Positions 22,214 through 35,116 of a stretch of DNA of 64,000 nucleotides are shown here, in pieces. Position numbers and translations under genes: made by a program. The stretch is from contig CALNVZ010000174.1 in NCBI GenBank assembly GCA_940671915.1, positions 17,572,790 through 17,636,789 on the forward strand, written 5' to 3'. The notes under the pieces were generated by a model. That model ran no database searches and had not been told where the DNA came from. It was given only the letters and a program-made list of their open reading frames with translations. This DNA is from Paracentrotus lividus (lineage: Eukaryota; Echinodermata; Echinoidea; Camarodonta; Echinidae). Every line of letters starts with the position of its first letter. Within the stretch, counting starts at the first letter, position 1.

Positions 22214-24034
22214 AGCCCTGTTTTAATAGACATTGTCCGGACAACGTCCGGAGAAAGCCAGGGTAGAAATAGTAGGGTAACATTCCATAAAACCACGGGT
22301 GGTCGAATTTTGCGACCGTCTTAACAGACGCTCTCTCAAAACTTACCGTGGGAGGTTACCGTAGCAACGTGTGGAATTGAATCGATGAAAAGAGTTCTCT
22401 TGTGTTTTCTCATGTATTTCTTAATTGTATATTTCTTTTCTTTTCCCTTCTTTTCCATCATTATATTCCTATGTATTTCTTCATTTTACTTATTTTATCT
22501 TTCTTTCTTCATTTATTTTTTAATGTATTTCTTTGTTTGTTTATCTATCTTTCTTTCCTCTTCTATTCCGTTATTTCTTCTGTATTTTCTTGTATCATCT
22601 TTCTTTCTTCTTCTTCTCTCTTATTTCTTTATGTATCTTGTTGTCTCTCTTATCTCTCTTCGCTATCTATCTCTTTTGTATCTTGTTTATTCGTTCTTTC
22701 CTCTTCTCTCCTGTATTCGTGATATGTATTTCTTTTCTTCCTCTTCTCTTCTCATAATTTCTAGTATTTCTTTGGTTTTATCCTTTTCCAGTCTTCCCGT
22801 TATTTCTTATGTTTCTTTTTTATCTCTCCTCTTCTCTTCTGTTATTCTCTTAGGTATTTCCCTTGTATCTTCTGCTTCATTGTCTTCCTTATTATCTTAT
22901 TGCTATTTGTATTTCTTTTTTATGTATCTTATCTTTCCTCTTCCTTTCCGTTATTTCTATGTATTTCTTGTTTTTATCTCTTCCTTTTATGTCTTTCCGT
23001 ATCTTATTATTTCTTTGTTTTATTACTTATCGTCTTTATTGGTGCTAATGTATTTCTTTGTTTTATATCTTTTCTTTTCCTCTAGTTCTTCCCAATTTCC
23101 ATAGTAGTTAGCTTGCAGTGTCTTTGTTGATCTTTCTTTACTCTTGCTACTCTTACAGTATTTCTATTGTAATTTCTTTTTTTATTTACTTCCATTTATT
23201 TTTCTAATGTTTATCTCTTTATATTATCTCTTCTTTCCTTCTTTCTGCCGTATATTCTTATGTATATTCTTTGTTTTACTTCTTTCTCTCTTTCTTCATG
23301 TCTATTTCTCACGTATTTCTTGTTTATCTTCTTCCTTTGTTCTTCTCGTTACTCATGAGTATCTCATTCTGTCATTTATCTTCTTCCTTTGTTTTATTCT
23401 TTCTTTCCTCAGTTTCCTGTTATTCTTTATGTATTTCTTTGTATTTCTTTCCTCTCTCTTCGTATTTCTTATGTATTTCCTTGTTTATCTTCTTTCCTCA
23501 TTTCTTTCCTGTATTACTTTATGTATTTCTTTTTATCTTATCTTCTTTATTTCTAATGTATTCTTTGTTTTATCTTTCTCCTCTTTTCTTCCGTATTTCT
23601 TATGATTTCTTTGTTTTGATCTTTCCTTTCCTCTTCTCTTCATTTAATTATTCTCACGTATTTCTTGTTTATATCTTTCTTTCCTCTGTCTTCGTTATTT
23701 TCTCAATTGAATTTCTGTTCTGTTCATTTATCTTTCTCCCTCCATCTTCTATCACTGTGCTGCAATGTCATCTTACCCTAGTTATTTTACCCCGAAGAGT
23801 CGTCTCTTACAGAACCAGTTGTACGGACAATGTCGAGGGTAAAACTGGGTCGTAGCCGCGACTTACCCTAGTCGACTAGTAAGAATCTGGAAATATATCT
23901 TTTACCCGTGTAGACAAAGACCCTTCCGGATCGGTTATCCTATGTAATGAGCGTCTTAATAGAAACCTTACTAGGGTAACGTCCGGACGTTACCCGGGTA
24001 AGATTGTCAAAAAGGTGTCTGTTAAGACGGGGCT
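22214..24034 (+). mobile_element. TIR element copy A (same family as 46596-47389)
   Basis: The left end is AGCCCTGTTTTAATAGACA and the right end, reverse complemented, AGCCCCGTCTTAACAGACA. It is flanked by TAA on both sides (22211-22213 and 24035-24037), a 3-bp target-site duplication. Subterminal DNA is GC-richer and repeats TCTTAACAGAC motifs, CCGGACGT palindromes and TTACCCTAG motifs, likely transposase-binding repeats. The centre is a T/C-rich minisatellite (about 22400-23730). There is no transposase, so it is non-autonomous. The first 170 bp match the reverse complement of the right end of copy B closely. 3-bp duplications occur in PIF/Harbinger and some other superfamilies; the assignment is open. 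Confidence 0.82.
22400..23730. repeat. Expanded ~50-bp minisatellite inside copy A
   Basis: Imperfect tandem copies of a unit containing TATGTATTTCTTTGTTTTAT, CTTTCTTTCCTCTTC and TCCGTTATTTC. About 25 copies are visible. The longest open frame of the window (239 codons from 22385) and several others overlapping it are Phe/Leu/Ser/Tyr-rich translations of this repeat and are not genes. Confidence 0.85.
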
Positions 24035-27000
24035 TAAGAGCCATGTTGACTCCAACAGATAGTTTTGTGACGATGGAGTTGTATTTTGCCAGGCTTGTTA
24101 AGGAGTCTGTTATTCTCATTCATACAATACTATCCACCCACATATCAATCCACTCATAATCCAAGGATGAGAGATAGGCTTAGACATCATGCAAACATTC
24201 TACCATTTTGACGAGATTTCAATGCTGAAATGTAATAAATATCTATTATTTACCCGCAATTTGAAATACAATTTCATATTTATAATTTCTAATATACCTT
24301 ATTGTTATATTAAAATATAATTATATTGTAATGATAAAGGCCTCTTCAAGGAATACAGTTTTCCACCTCTTTGGCCTTCAATGTTTCCTGAACTATATTT
24401 ATCAAATACCACAAATATTAATTTAATATCTTGCAACCTTTTAAAGTACAAGTCATGTGTGGCTTTTTATTATTCTCAAGTGCTATGTTTGTGTACTTTT
24501 TTTAAAGCTTTGCTCACTATCCTCTTATATTTGAAATCAGATCACTACATATACCAAGTATTATTAGATCTTTCCTCTTTTGGGCCCATCTTCAATGAAC
24601 TTTTTTTTTACCATTTTAAGAGAACTTTTCCACTGGACTTAGATTAGTGTACTGGCTCTAGTTAAATCAATGTTTCTTGCCTAATTTCTTTTCAAATTTG
24701 ATTCTAGTCTTTTTAATTTCATTCCGTCACCTCTTCCATTTTTTTCTGTAATTGATGTTTGTATCATCAAATATACCAGGTAAAGTGATTTAATCAGACA
24801 GGGATGTTTACTATGCACTTGAAATGGTGCATAAAGAATGTCATGACACCTTCATATCATGGCAGACATCTAACATTCTGATTGGTATCTTTAGATGCTA
24901 TGTGGTGCTCGACGAACCTCCGGCGCACCGACAGACAGGTACCAAACCAACCGCTAACTTACCATTCATAGCAGTGTAATGGGGTCTTTTGGTTTTGGGT
25001 CGGGACATGCAGTGTGTCTGGGGTGTTAATTGGGGCTGAGAAATGTTGATATCTTGTGTCACTACACTAAAACCCTTTTAGAATTTGACAGATTTATGAA
25101 TTGAAGCAATGTGTGAAGACAGCAATCATTGTACATATTTAATGAAGTGTAGATCAATTGGAATGTTTTTGACCTTCAATATTCCCCTGAAATAATAATC
25201 ATTTTTGTCAAATGAAAATAATAAGAATCAAATATTTATTTAGGACTGGAATTGTTTTTAACTTGTATGTATGTACCTGAACTGAGAAGTCTATATTTTA
25301 GACTCAAACACCAAATTTCTGGAGCCGTGACTAGAGTATAAAAGGTGTTTTAGCATTATGTACAACAAATCAGCAAGCTACCTTATATTCCCTAGTCTAA
25401 ACCCTCTTTGTCTTTATAACTTTTTTCTTGTGCTGTCATCACATTTTAAGATATCTATAACTGATCTACCATGTCCAAATATGGCAAAATAATGTCATAT
25501 TTTGGCCTAGACTGGCAGCCCCATTGAGAATGCTGATGATAGTGAAGATAACCTACAAGGAATGGTTCTTTCTGTTTCAATTTCTTGCTATTTTTGAAAA
25601 TATAGATTTACAGGATAAGTTTTCAGATAATTCCCCAGGAACTTGTGAGGGAACTTAGGTGAAACAATTCAATTTACCCATTGAGGACATCATTCAGCAA
25701 GTGAAACCGAAAACTTTTATAGAATTATTCACAGCGAAAGCAAAACTTTGTCAGCATCGAAATTATATTCGTCTATGGAGCAAAAATGTAGGTCGGTTCT
25801 AATTCTATTTGGATGATGACATGGGATACTCCTGCTGGGTTACTATGGCGATTAAATTATACTGATGATCTGATGAAAAGGTAACATGGGGAGGGATGGA
25901 TCTAGGAGAGGTATTAGAGATGTCATATTGCCAGAGAATATTTGTCTGTTTAATTCACCTCCCGATGTGTATTTACGTCTGCTTGTCACGCAAGGCATTT
26001 GAGTGGGAGTACCATGCCTGCAAGTGTTCATCATATGTTTTCTCCCACCCACTAATTCTCTCTTAAAGATTATCATTCTCAAATCCTTTTTATTTCAATT
26101 AAGTTTTTTGCATTGGTAGTCTCTTACAAGGACTGTATTATGTAAAGCTATTAAAAGCTGCTGACAATTGTTTTTTTTTAAAAAGACCATTGTTTCAAAA
26201 TGATAGCATTAGAATAACGTGAGGACATTTTCGTGGTACAACAGTTTTATTTGGTTTGAGACACTTCCATGGGCCGAGGAGTTATTTTAAAAGTGGTGGG
26301 GTGGGCCGGGCTAATCATGCAAAATAAATCCAATTTAGATGGTCATATTTGTGTTTTTGGACATGTCTGCTGAAAAGTGGGAAGGGGGGTTCAAACCCCT
26401 GATCTTAGCTCCGAGGTCACAGTCTTTAGTTTTTTTTTAAAGACCTCCTTCCAGTCCATCCATTGACCATATTGTTCCCTCTTTAGTATATTAAATATAT
26501 TTTTGAAATAATGTTCTTCTTTTAGTTTGATATAACTCAGATAAACCTTCAAAAAGTTTATTACATATCTTTACCCATGCTGTAGTTTGGCAGTGATGAA
26601 CAGCACACCATGTATTTTAAAAGAAAAAAAAAATCCTAATCACAAGGTACTCCTGGGTGGAGTGTGACAATAACTGGCAAATGTAGATTAAAATTATGTC
26701 TCTCTGAGGGATCTTAGTCAAATGGGCGGGACTCAAACACAAGATTGAAAATTAAATCAAACTTTTTCAATAAAGTTTAATAAAAGTTTTAGCCACTATA
26801 TCAGGTTGTAATATTTGAGAAGATAGAAACAAAAACTGAAACAGAATTAGAGATTAATACTTTTGTTGTGATGGAAGGTGGACATTCATTATGTCTGACC
26901 ATTTAAAAAAAAAGAAAGAATAAAAGAAATATAAAGAAGAACGTTAGCAGACTGTGAGTCACGTCTGATTATTATCTGCAACCTGAGTGAATATATGGTT

Positions 27001-30000
27001 GATATTAATATGAAGTTACGAATTCCTGCTCCATGTGTGGGTGTTTGTATGTCTTTGATCTCTGGTATGTGAAGCTGTGTTTATCTACTGGGTTTAATTG
27101 CTTCAGACCTTGCCGAAATGGATGGGTGGGTGAGCAGAATATCATGGCAAATAAGATGGTCCTAGATATTATACAGAATCTGCCTTATATTATCTTCTGT
27201 AGCTCAGTAAACTTATGAATTTCAGATGTTAAATATGTGTTCACTGTCACAAAGAGGGGACATCGTAATTTACAGTAGTTTGAAACAGTTGGCAGAAAGT
27301 ACAGGGGTGCTATATTTGCTTGGTGTATCTTGTCTCTTTTTTTTGGGGGGGGGGGTTAGGCCTAATGAATTTGAGTTTTATTTAGCCCTGTAATTCAACC
27401 TGATACAAAATTGTTTATTTTTTAAAGTAGAAATTGGATTAACCTTTTGCATATATATCAGTATTGACACAAAAGTAAGTTCCTTTTGGACATGAATCCA
27501 CAACCTTTTACTCAGTAGTCAAATATGAAAAAACCACATGACCACACCATGATCTATACAATATATTCAGGTTGAGGCGAAGGTGAACTCAATATTTACT
27601 TGACTGACATAATCCTCAAAGAATTTAGATTGAAATCTTTCTCCATAAACAACATAAAACCTGATTTGTACAAAATTTGGAAATATCTTTGGTCAATATT
27701 TAGATGTTGGCACCTGCCAGAAATTGTAATTTATAATACAATGAATCTGTAATTAATTTTATTGATGAAGTGTAAACTGGGCAGCGTCAACCACCATTTA
27801 ATCACAGGTTTCCATTGCATCTGAGACACAAATATTTGCATTTTAAAATTAAAGTGATCTGGAGATTTAGACAAGCAAATGGTGGGGAGATAAAAAGGTG
27901 TGATAATTAAAAGATCTTGATACGTTATCATATGAGGTTATTAACAGAGTAATTTATCTGGATTACTGTTGTTTGGCTCACTGAAACAAAGATGCATAAT
28001 CCATTTATAAAGAAATAAGAAATTGAACAAGAAGATGAATCATATACAGTATTTGATTTACACAGATGGTAATTTATTAATAGACTATGCACCCTATTCA
28101 TATGCAGTTTTAAGTCATACAAAACAAAAATATATCAATAGAATATTGATATTACTTTGATAGTATAACTAACTCAGCATCCAACTTGGTATTCATTCCT
28201 TTGAAGAAAAAAAACATATAATTTTTCTCTGAGGAATGCCTTTCAAGTTCATCATAAATGAAGGTCATCTTGTACATTTATGATGGTACTCTATCCTGTA
28301 TCAGTGGTTTTTCAAAAAATAATTATAGAAATTCATGCTTGTATGGTTCATACATATTTTTATGATGTTTCTCTTTATATAGTAAGCTTTATTCTTGGTT
28401 ATTGAATTCACAATTCTACCATCATGAAGAGTCACAATCAATATATATTCTGTCATATAACTTTATGAGCCAGGTTGTTTTATGAGCAGATGGAGGCATA
28501 TAAAATGCCTGAACGCACTTTCAACTTTGTAATTTTGCAAATTGTGCATTGGTCTTTCTAGTAGCTGTTCTCTTCAATTTACCTCAAGAATTAGTCCAGG
28601 GTTTAAACGAAGCTCTTTGGTTAACTTAATTCTACTCTTCACATTGTGTGAATAATATTCAGCTTTTTGCATTTTCAATATCTTATTAACATGATAGCTG
28701 TTTCTCAACTTATTTTCCTAAAACCAACCCAAGAACTGTCAAGTTCAACTTTTGAAGAGCTATTTAAAGAAGAGTGTACCCGATTGTTCTCACATTTTAG
28801 CCATGATATCATCATGTCTCTATTAATGATTCTTCATATATTCAGTTTTTAGATCTAATGTTGAAACTCTAAACAACCATTAGATTTGGCGGGCCTGTTT
28901 CAAGTTCATCTATGTTATAAATCATGCTTTGAAGAAGAGCGGAACATCACTGTGGGAAAAATTATGAATGGGCGGAACCCATTCAGGGGTCAAAAGGTCA
29001 ATCTCGTTCAGTGAAATATGACCCTGGAATGTCACATTTTTGTCTCAGACTATGTCATTTTTATTGTTGTTTGACTTAAATGTTAGTGGGAGGATCCTCT
29101 ACTGTATAGTATATAGGGTGATCTTTGTCTTGAAATTGAAGCAAATAACTTTGTTTTCAGTCTATATATTGCTTAGATATTCCTGTGTTGGAATTTCTGA
29201 CTTACTGTTACAATGTTTATTTGATCTGGTGGAGTTTTCAAGGTATAGCTTGAAATGAAGATGACTTGTGTATAGAGTTGTTTATGGTTAGATAGCAGGG
29301 GTGAGGTTAAAGCTATCAGAAACCAACCAATAATCAATCTGAAAAATATATTGCGCCTGTGCTGGGACCTCCTTGGTATTCTCATTCTAAAGAGAACCCA
29401 ACAAAACTTGGCTTGGGAATACCTGCATTTTTTAGAAATTTTATTTGGCAAAGATCAATTGGTCTTTCATCACAAAAGCAATTTATAATTTCTCAGAAGC
29501 TGTAAAGTACTTTTAAATTTACTGGTAGCTTTATAAAAATGTTTTATCATGTTAAAATAACGAGATGTGTAAAAAAGTAGTTCCTGTTTTTTCACATCTG
29601 CTTCCCAGTAAGTTTTTTGTTGTTATATTTTTGGAAATTATGAGTTTTGATTTCCCTGCACCTGTGTCCCTCAGTCTTAGCTCCAATCTCCTATCATCTC
29701 TTTGATTTTCCTTGTCTTCTCATCATGCATGTTCTTCATTTTCATTCCTTTTGAAAATTTGCTCAATTTCTTAATATTATTTTTCATATTTTTTGTTATT
29801 TAATCATCACCTGTTATTGTACTCCAGTTTAAAAGTAAGAAGGTTGTGTTTTTACTTTGCCAAAGTTCTGGAGCACTGTGGGTGGATATTAGGACAAGGC
29901 AGATGGGCACAGTTGGGCTATAATGAGATAGAACTCTGAGACGGAAAAAAAAAATACATTGGAATCTGTTTTGGGGGTGAAACTTTACTTTGTGTGACGT

Positions 30001-30575
30001 GAGTGCTGTACATATATATTATGCTCAATACAATACTTTGCTGAATAAAGAAAATTCTCTGATGAAAACCAGAAGGTCAAGTTAAAAATCCTGACAAAAA
30101 ACTAAATATATTGTAATAAGGAGCCCTCCCCTCCCCTCCCCACCTATCACCGCACCCCACGATGATCGATCCCACCCCCTTCAAAGATACCATCTTGGAA
30201 TTCATTTTCTATCTTTGCTAATTTGAAGGATTTAGGATTTATGGCCGAGATCAGTCAATTTTTTGCCAGTCTACATTTATAGATAAATGATTTTTTAGCA
30301 AATTTTCTTCTTGGATTTTTCATCTTGATGCCATCTTTGAACATTGAAGGACACTGAACTCTTTTGTTATTTTATATTTAAAGTAATGTCTATACTTCTT
30401 TTAAGACAAAACTCAAGTTCAGAAAAAAAAAGTGGAAGTTCATCAATCTTGGTTGATTATTTTGATGATTGATTTGAGATAATTCCCTATAGGTGTTTCC
30501 CACCATTTACAAATGGTGTTCCCCTTGCATTGAAAGCAGGGATTTTTCTCTTTATCCCCTTCCTATTCTGTCTAG
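24035..30575. other. Non-coding stretch, no confident gene
   Basis: AT-rich DNA. A candidate 44-bp micro-exon is noted at 24895-24938. A moderately GC patch at about 25680-26050 could be regulatory. Other open frames are short and without recognisable domains. Confidence 0.5.
24895..24938 (+). other. Candidate 44-bp micro-exon (weak)
   Basis: A GC-rich 44-bp segment in AT-rich DNA, preceded by GGTATCTTTAG and followed by CAG|GTACCA, which fit splice acceptor and donor. All three frames are open, for example CYVVLDEPPAHRQT. No homology is recognised. Its size, composition and paired splice-like edges are the only support. Confidence 0.15.
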
Positions 30576-30682
30576 CGGAACCGCTAGTGTGATGAGCTTT
30601 CTCAGCTGACTGGACACGACAAGACCTGCCCGGTCTCCACGACGCCAGACAGCATCATTGGAGAACCGCTCCGGTGACGTAC
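30576..30682. other. GC-rich island, candidate exon on either strand (weak)
   Basis: A sharply GC-rich ~107-bp segment in AT-rich DNA. On the plus strand, bases 30606-30673 follow CTTTCTCAG, precede GTGACG and encode LTGHDKTCPVSTTPDSIIGE and two more residues. On the minus strand, the sequence from 30682 follows GAAGTTCCTTTCAG, and two frames are open for 26 and 42 codons, the latter including SPERFSNDAVWRRGDRAG. A 57-bp in-frame exon (30626-30682) ending CAG|GT is possible there. No family is recognised; a conserved regulatory element is equally possible. Confidence 0.22.
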
Positions 30683-32731
30683 CTGAAAGGAACTTCAATT
30701 ACAGCCAGGAGATATCTCTGTAATTTCTTGATCAAATTCAATTTCTACGATTGTTCATGCATGGCCGGGGCCTTTCAGCAGCGCCAACCACACAATTTAG
30801 CAGGGATAATGGATTCCTTGCACTGCGGTGGTAGGGGCTGCTATTGATTTTTGTCTGTTTTGGTGTTCAGGAAATCAGCTGCAATGATTCGTAATCAAAC
30901 AAATTGCTTGCAGAGCTGTCTCCGTTCTCAACACAATTATCATGCATCATATCTTGATTGTATTGACACTATTATTGTAGAGATGAAGCGTGGACAGGCA
31001 ATGTAAACAAGATAGTCATATCAACCAGGCAGTGGTCCCTTTTTAAAATAATATCATATCTTGATATAAGCATACCCAAGAAAAACGAACGAGCGGGAAA
31101 TATATTTTGTTTTTATATATATACTTTTAAACTTTTGCCTTAGTTTAGGTTTTGATTTTTTGATTTGTTTTGTTTGTTTTGTTTGTTTGTTTGGTTTTTT
31201 TTGGGGGGGGAGGAGGTAAGAATAGATGGTTTGCTTATTTATCATTATACATTAATAAGATTAAAAGAGTCTCAAGGTAAAAAGACTTCCGTTCATTCAT
31301 GATTGGGCATTTGCATAATTCCATATTAGGAACCCAGTACACTCATGCAATTGAGGGTAGACATACCAGCGTAATCCATTTACTGGAAGTTTTTTTTTTT
31401 TTTTTTTTTTTTTTAACCAGCAACCCAAAGTGTTGGATTAAGTTGATTGGAGTTGGATTTTATGTTCTCTGTGTTGTTGTTTTTTTTAAATCTCAGAGAC
31501 CCTTTTAATCCCTATACTAAATCAAATCAATTCTGTCATTCATGATTCCCTTTTCTTCTCCCTTCAATCTATTCATGTCTCTTTCCATTCTTTGATGTTT
31601 ACCTCACCCCCCAATCTCTTCATACATTTTTTTTTGTTCTTTTAGTTACAAACCAAGCATTATCTCATATCATCTTTCCATCACCTTTCTTGTAATACTG
31701 TTGTTAAGTCAGTTTGTATTGTCTGCCTTCTATTCTTCTGTCATCATAATTTGTTTCTCCACCCCTTCCTCTGATTATCCTTCTAATCCAGGCAAACTAG
31801 CTCTATCTCCAGCTATACAGTCATCAATAATAATTGAATTATTATCTTCAGAATGTGACCTTAATCTGAGGTCATTCACCCCATGAATACCCCATGAACT
31901 CCTCATGTATTCTTGCTCATGTGCCTGATGATATTATCATTTTTTGCTGTTTTTTTTTTTAATAGTTTCATTATACTTACATTATATTTGATTATATAAT
32001 TGGATATTTGAATTGACTAATCAAGTATGTTTCAATGATTGATAGGTTTTTCAGGGATATTTTATGTGTCAATAAAGAAAAAGATAAAGAAACGATAATC
32101 TAGTTATATCATTTTTTTTTTATGAGCTTCAAATTGGTGACAAGTTTGACATGGTTCTATGCTTGATTCATTCTGAGTTGAATGGATTCAGTTCAAGTAT
32201 CCCAAAACCACATTTGTTAGGTTCATATTTACATTATGTGACTGAGGTAAATAATAATTTGATATTTGTTAATCTTGAATTGTTTTTCTGATTGCACTAT
32301 AATATGGGGTCTTTTCTAACTGGAGCAGGAGAGGTCAAACTAATTGGCGATGGGGATGCTAAGTGAAATTTTTAAAATCATAACTCCCCCCACCCCCCCC
32401 CCATTATCCCATATTTGATTGTTTATTAACATTTGAGTTCATCTGTGTCAAATCTGCCCTGACTCAGTCTCTCCCTCCCAATTACCCCCCCCCCCCATTC
32501 TGCTTGTCTTTTTCATCCTCTCACTTTTCACCTTTGTCTATCATGCTATTTTTTATAGATGAATATTGGAAGTTGTAATTACAGGGCAGTTGAATATATA
32601 TGTAGAATATGATTTAAAAACATTTATATAGAATTTTAAACAGCAACCAATAGGAGAGGGTCATCTCGGCCCTTACCTGTGACAAGAAATCTCCACCCTT
32701 GTTATGTATCAAAGTAAAGATTGTCACTTTA
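30683..32731. other. Non-coding stretch with poly-T and TTTG tracts
   Basis: A second less AT-rich patch lies at 30755-31035 and contains CAGCTG and TAATCAAA-type motifs. Simple tracts follow: TTTG repeats at about 31165-31196 and a 25-base poly-T at 31390-31414. No gene is seen. Confidence 0.5.
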
Positions 32732-33157
32732 GGCGGTCCTGCACTATTTCAAGCAATTTCAAATAGCGCGCTTTTTGTGATCTGATGAATTAGCTTGATC
32801 AGAGCAGATCCGACTTTGTGGTCAAATAGCGCGCTAACTTGGAGGAAATCCAAGCCCGAGTCATCTTTGGATTTTTTTTAAAAACTTGAACTGGTTTGTG
32901 ATTTTAGCACGAAATAGTGCGCTATTTAACCCGGTGCTGCACTAGTTCGAGCTAAATCCGAAATCGTGCACCTGCATGTGTTTATGCTAGCGGAAGTTAC
33001 CAGTTGCGTAATATACATCGGGCTTGTTTGTTCAAGGTCAGGTCAGGTCGTAAATGCGAAATTTAAAAAAAAGCTTGAGCTAGTGCAGGACCATTTTTTT
33101 TTCCCTGATCCACCATTTAGCGCACTATTTTTTAGCTTGAGCTAGTGCAGAAGCGCC
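32732..33157. mobile_element. TIR element (MITE-like), ~426 bp
   Basis: The left end GGCGGTCCTGCACTA and the right end TAGTGCAGAAGCGCC form an imperfect 15-bp inverted repeat. Similar CTGCACTA / TAGTGCAG motifs recur inside (about 32936 and 33083), as do AAATAGCGCGC blocks and GAGCTAGTGCAG. These subterminal repeats are typical of non-autonomous DNA transposons. No target-site duplication is clear and there is no open frame. Confidence 0.6.
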
Positions 33158-35044
33158 TTTTGTGAACTGTAATATATTCTTTACAACCTTTGACATTTGA
33201 TTTACTATAACTATCCTTCAACACTTTCTCAACCCGAATCTGATATTGAATCACTAATCATCCAATCAATTCAATCATTCTCAAACTTCCTCTTTAAAAA
33301 CTGTTATATAATTTAGACACACCCCTTCCTTAATCATCTATAAAGATGTAGCACTTTCAGACCAAAGTCATGTGTGTACCTTGAACTCTCATATCTTAAC
33401 AGAGAGGGTATTTTTCTTTCAATTTCTTGTATAGTACAGCAACATGTTTCAGATCATACCTGTATCCATGTATTACCATGGAGAATATGAATATTCTTAT
33501 AATCCAATAAAAGTTGTTGCTTTCATTTTATACATGCTTGTGCCAAAATGACCGGGTATGAAAACCCTCCTAAACCTCGCTTTCCTGGTTGCTCTCCAGA
33601 GTGATTAGAAAATTGCCAACCAACTAATCCCTGTCCAATGAATATAGGTATGGACACAAATCCTTCACACATTTATAAATGACAGTTTAGTGGAGGTAAA
33701 CCATACTCTTAATCCTATCTGATTCATATTACCAAATCCTCATTCAGGGTTTTATTTCAGTGCAAACGAGCAGATCTCCAATATGGTATTTGATCCATTG
33801 TGTGATTCAAATTTTCTATGAAAGTGAATGGAGTATATTCCAGTAAAGGACAGTGTATAGTATGCATATTTTGTTTGAAATTTTCTTGTCCAATATCCGA
33901 TTAACATAAAAGTCTTTGAAAAGCGACACAATGACACAATACTTTTGATAGTCTTAAACGCCTAACTTCTGATATTGATAGATAAGTAGGTATATTTGAG
34001 TACTAGGCAAAGAAAGTTGAAATGGTGTTCTGACAAACCTGCTTATCAAAATGTGATGGTTGGTTTGTGCAAACAAATGTTGAGATTTTTTGATAAACTT
34101 GACTTCCAGAAACTTAAGTTAAATTCCGTAAATGTTAGCTTCTATAAAAATTTCAAACTAAATTTCATTCAGTTTCTCTCTCGATATTTGAGAAGTATTG
34201 AATTGTCCGTGAGTCCCAGTGTAGAATATTTTAGAAGAAAAATTCTCAGAACTATTGCACAGACTCATTTGAGAGTTACAGGGATACAATCAATCCTAAT
34301 CCCTTTTATCAGCTTTAGTTATTGTAATGACAGAAAATACATTTTCAAGGAAGCAATCAACAGTTACAATTGTAGATAATAACATGCAAATGTTCTTCTG
34401 TCACATGTGCTCATTGCATGGTCTCTATAAGTATGATAAGTGAGAATTATAGTTTTCAATTAAGCTTGATGTCCAGCACCTTTTTTTAAAGTTTTTTTTA
34501 AAGATTCTTTTAAAAATCTTGTTTCATAATGAAAATTTCTGAATTGATTTAGTTGATTTCTTTTAATTGTCAATTTTAAGATCGTCCCATACTTGAGAAG
34601 TAATCATGGAAGTAACTTTTTTATGAGAAAATGAAACTTTAAAGTGAGTTATCCTTTGAATTTATTTGAGGAGATATTTTCACACAGTCCTATTCCATTA
34701 CTATTAACTTTAATAATGGTTATTGTGAGTTATAGTAAATGAGGGAACATTCCGGTACATTATCACATACTACTCATCAAATGAAAGTTACACCAAACTG
34801 TAAATTAGAAATTATTACCAAATAATTTGGATTAAAAAATCTAGGAAGTTCTGCTTTCACATACGCTCACTCTGCAGCTAAGAGGCCTTTAATATGATAG
34901 TAATATTGTTTACCTGCAAATTTTTATAGATTTTTTGTTATATTTTACTGGTTTCAAGAGACCCCTTTATTCCATTATAAACCTTCATATTTTTATTTGA
35001 ACAATTGCCAAGAAATATATTATATAAAAATGAGCAGAGAAAAT
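33158..35044. other. Non-coding stretch, no gene seen
   Basis: AT-rich. It includes a 127-codon plus-strand open frame (33996-34379) that begins at TTG, is Lys/Phe/Ile/Asn-rich and has no recognisable domain; it is most likely chance. Confidence 0.5.
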
Positions 35045-35116
35045 AGGATACCAGTTGGACTAGAGGCCTGTGGATTGCTAGATCAGTGCTCTACCGACTG
35101 AGCTATAGAAAATCCT
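35045..35116 (-). tRNA. tRNA-like SINE head / tRNA pseudogene
   Basis: On the minus strand the segment has a perfect Pol III box A (TAGCTCAGTCGG), then GTAGAGCACTGATCTAGCAA. A degenerate box B with TCTAGTCC stands in place of TCGAGTCC. The ends AGGAT and ATCCT pair as a short acceptor stem, the length is 72 nt, and a TTTT terminator follows within a few bases. The anticodon stem does not pair properly and box B is damaged, so a working tRNA is unlikely. The AGC triplet in the loop hints at a tRNA-Ala-like origin. Similar tRNA-derived heads are common in marine invertebrate SINEs. Confidence 0.6.

Noticed and set aside
22385..23104. 239-codon open frame, the longest in the window
   Set aside because: It is entirely inside the ~50-bp minisatellite of the MITE; the protein is a monotonous Phe/Leu/Ser/Tyr repeat, and overlapping frames are open too, as expected from a stop-poor T/C-rich array.
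23144..23855. 153- and 194-codon open frames
   Set aside because: Continuation of the same minisatellite, with the same low-complexity composition.
33996..34379. 127-codon frame on the plus strand
   Set aside because: Starts at TTG, AT-driven composition rich in Lys, Phe, Ile and Asn, no recognisable domain; plausible as chance in 64 kb. An intronless gene cannot be excluded without a protein search.
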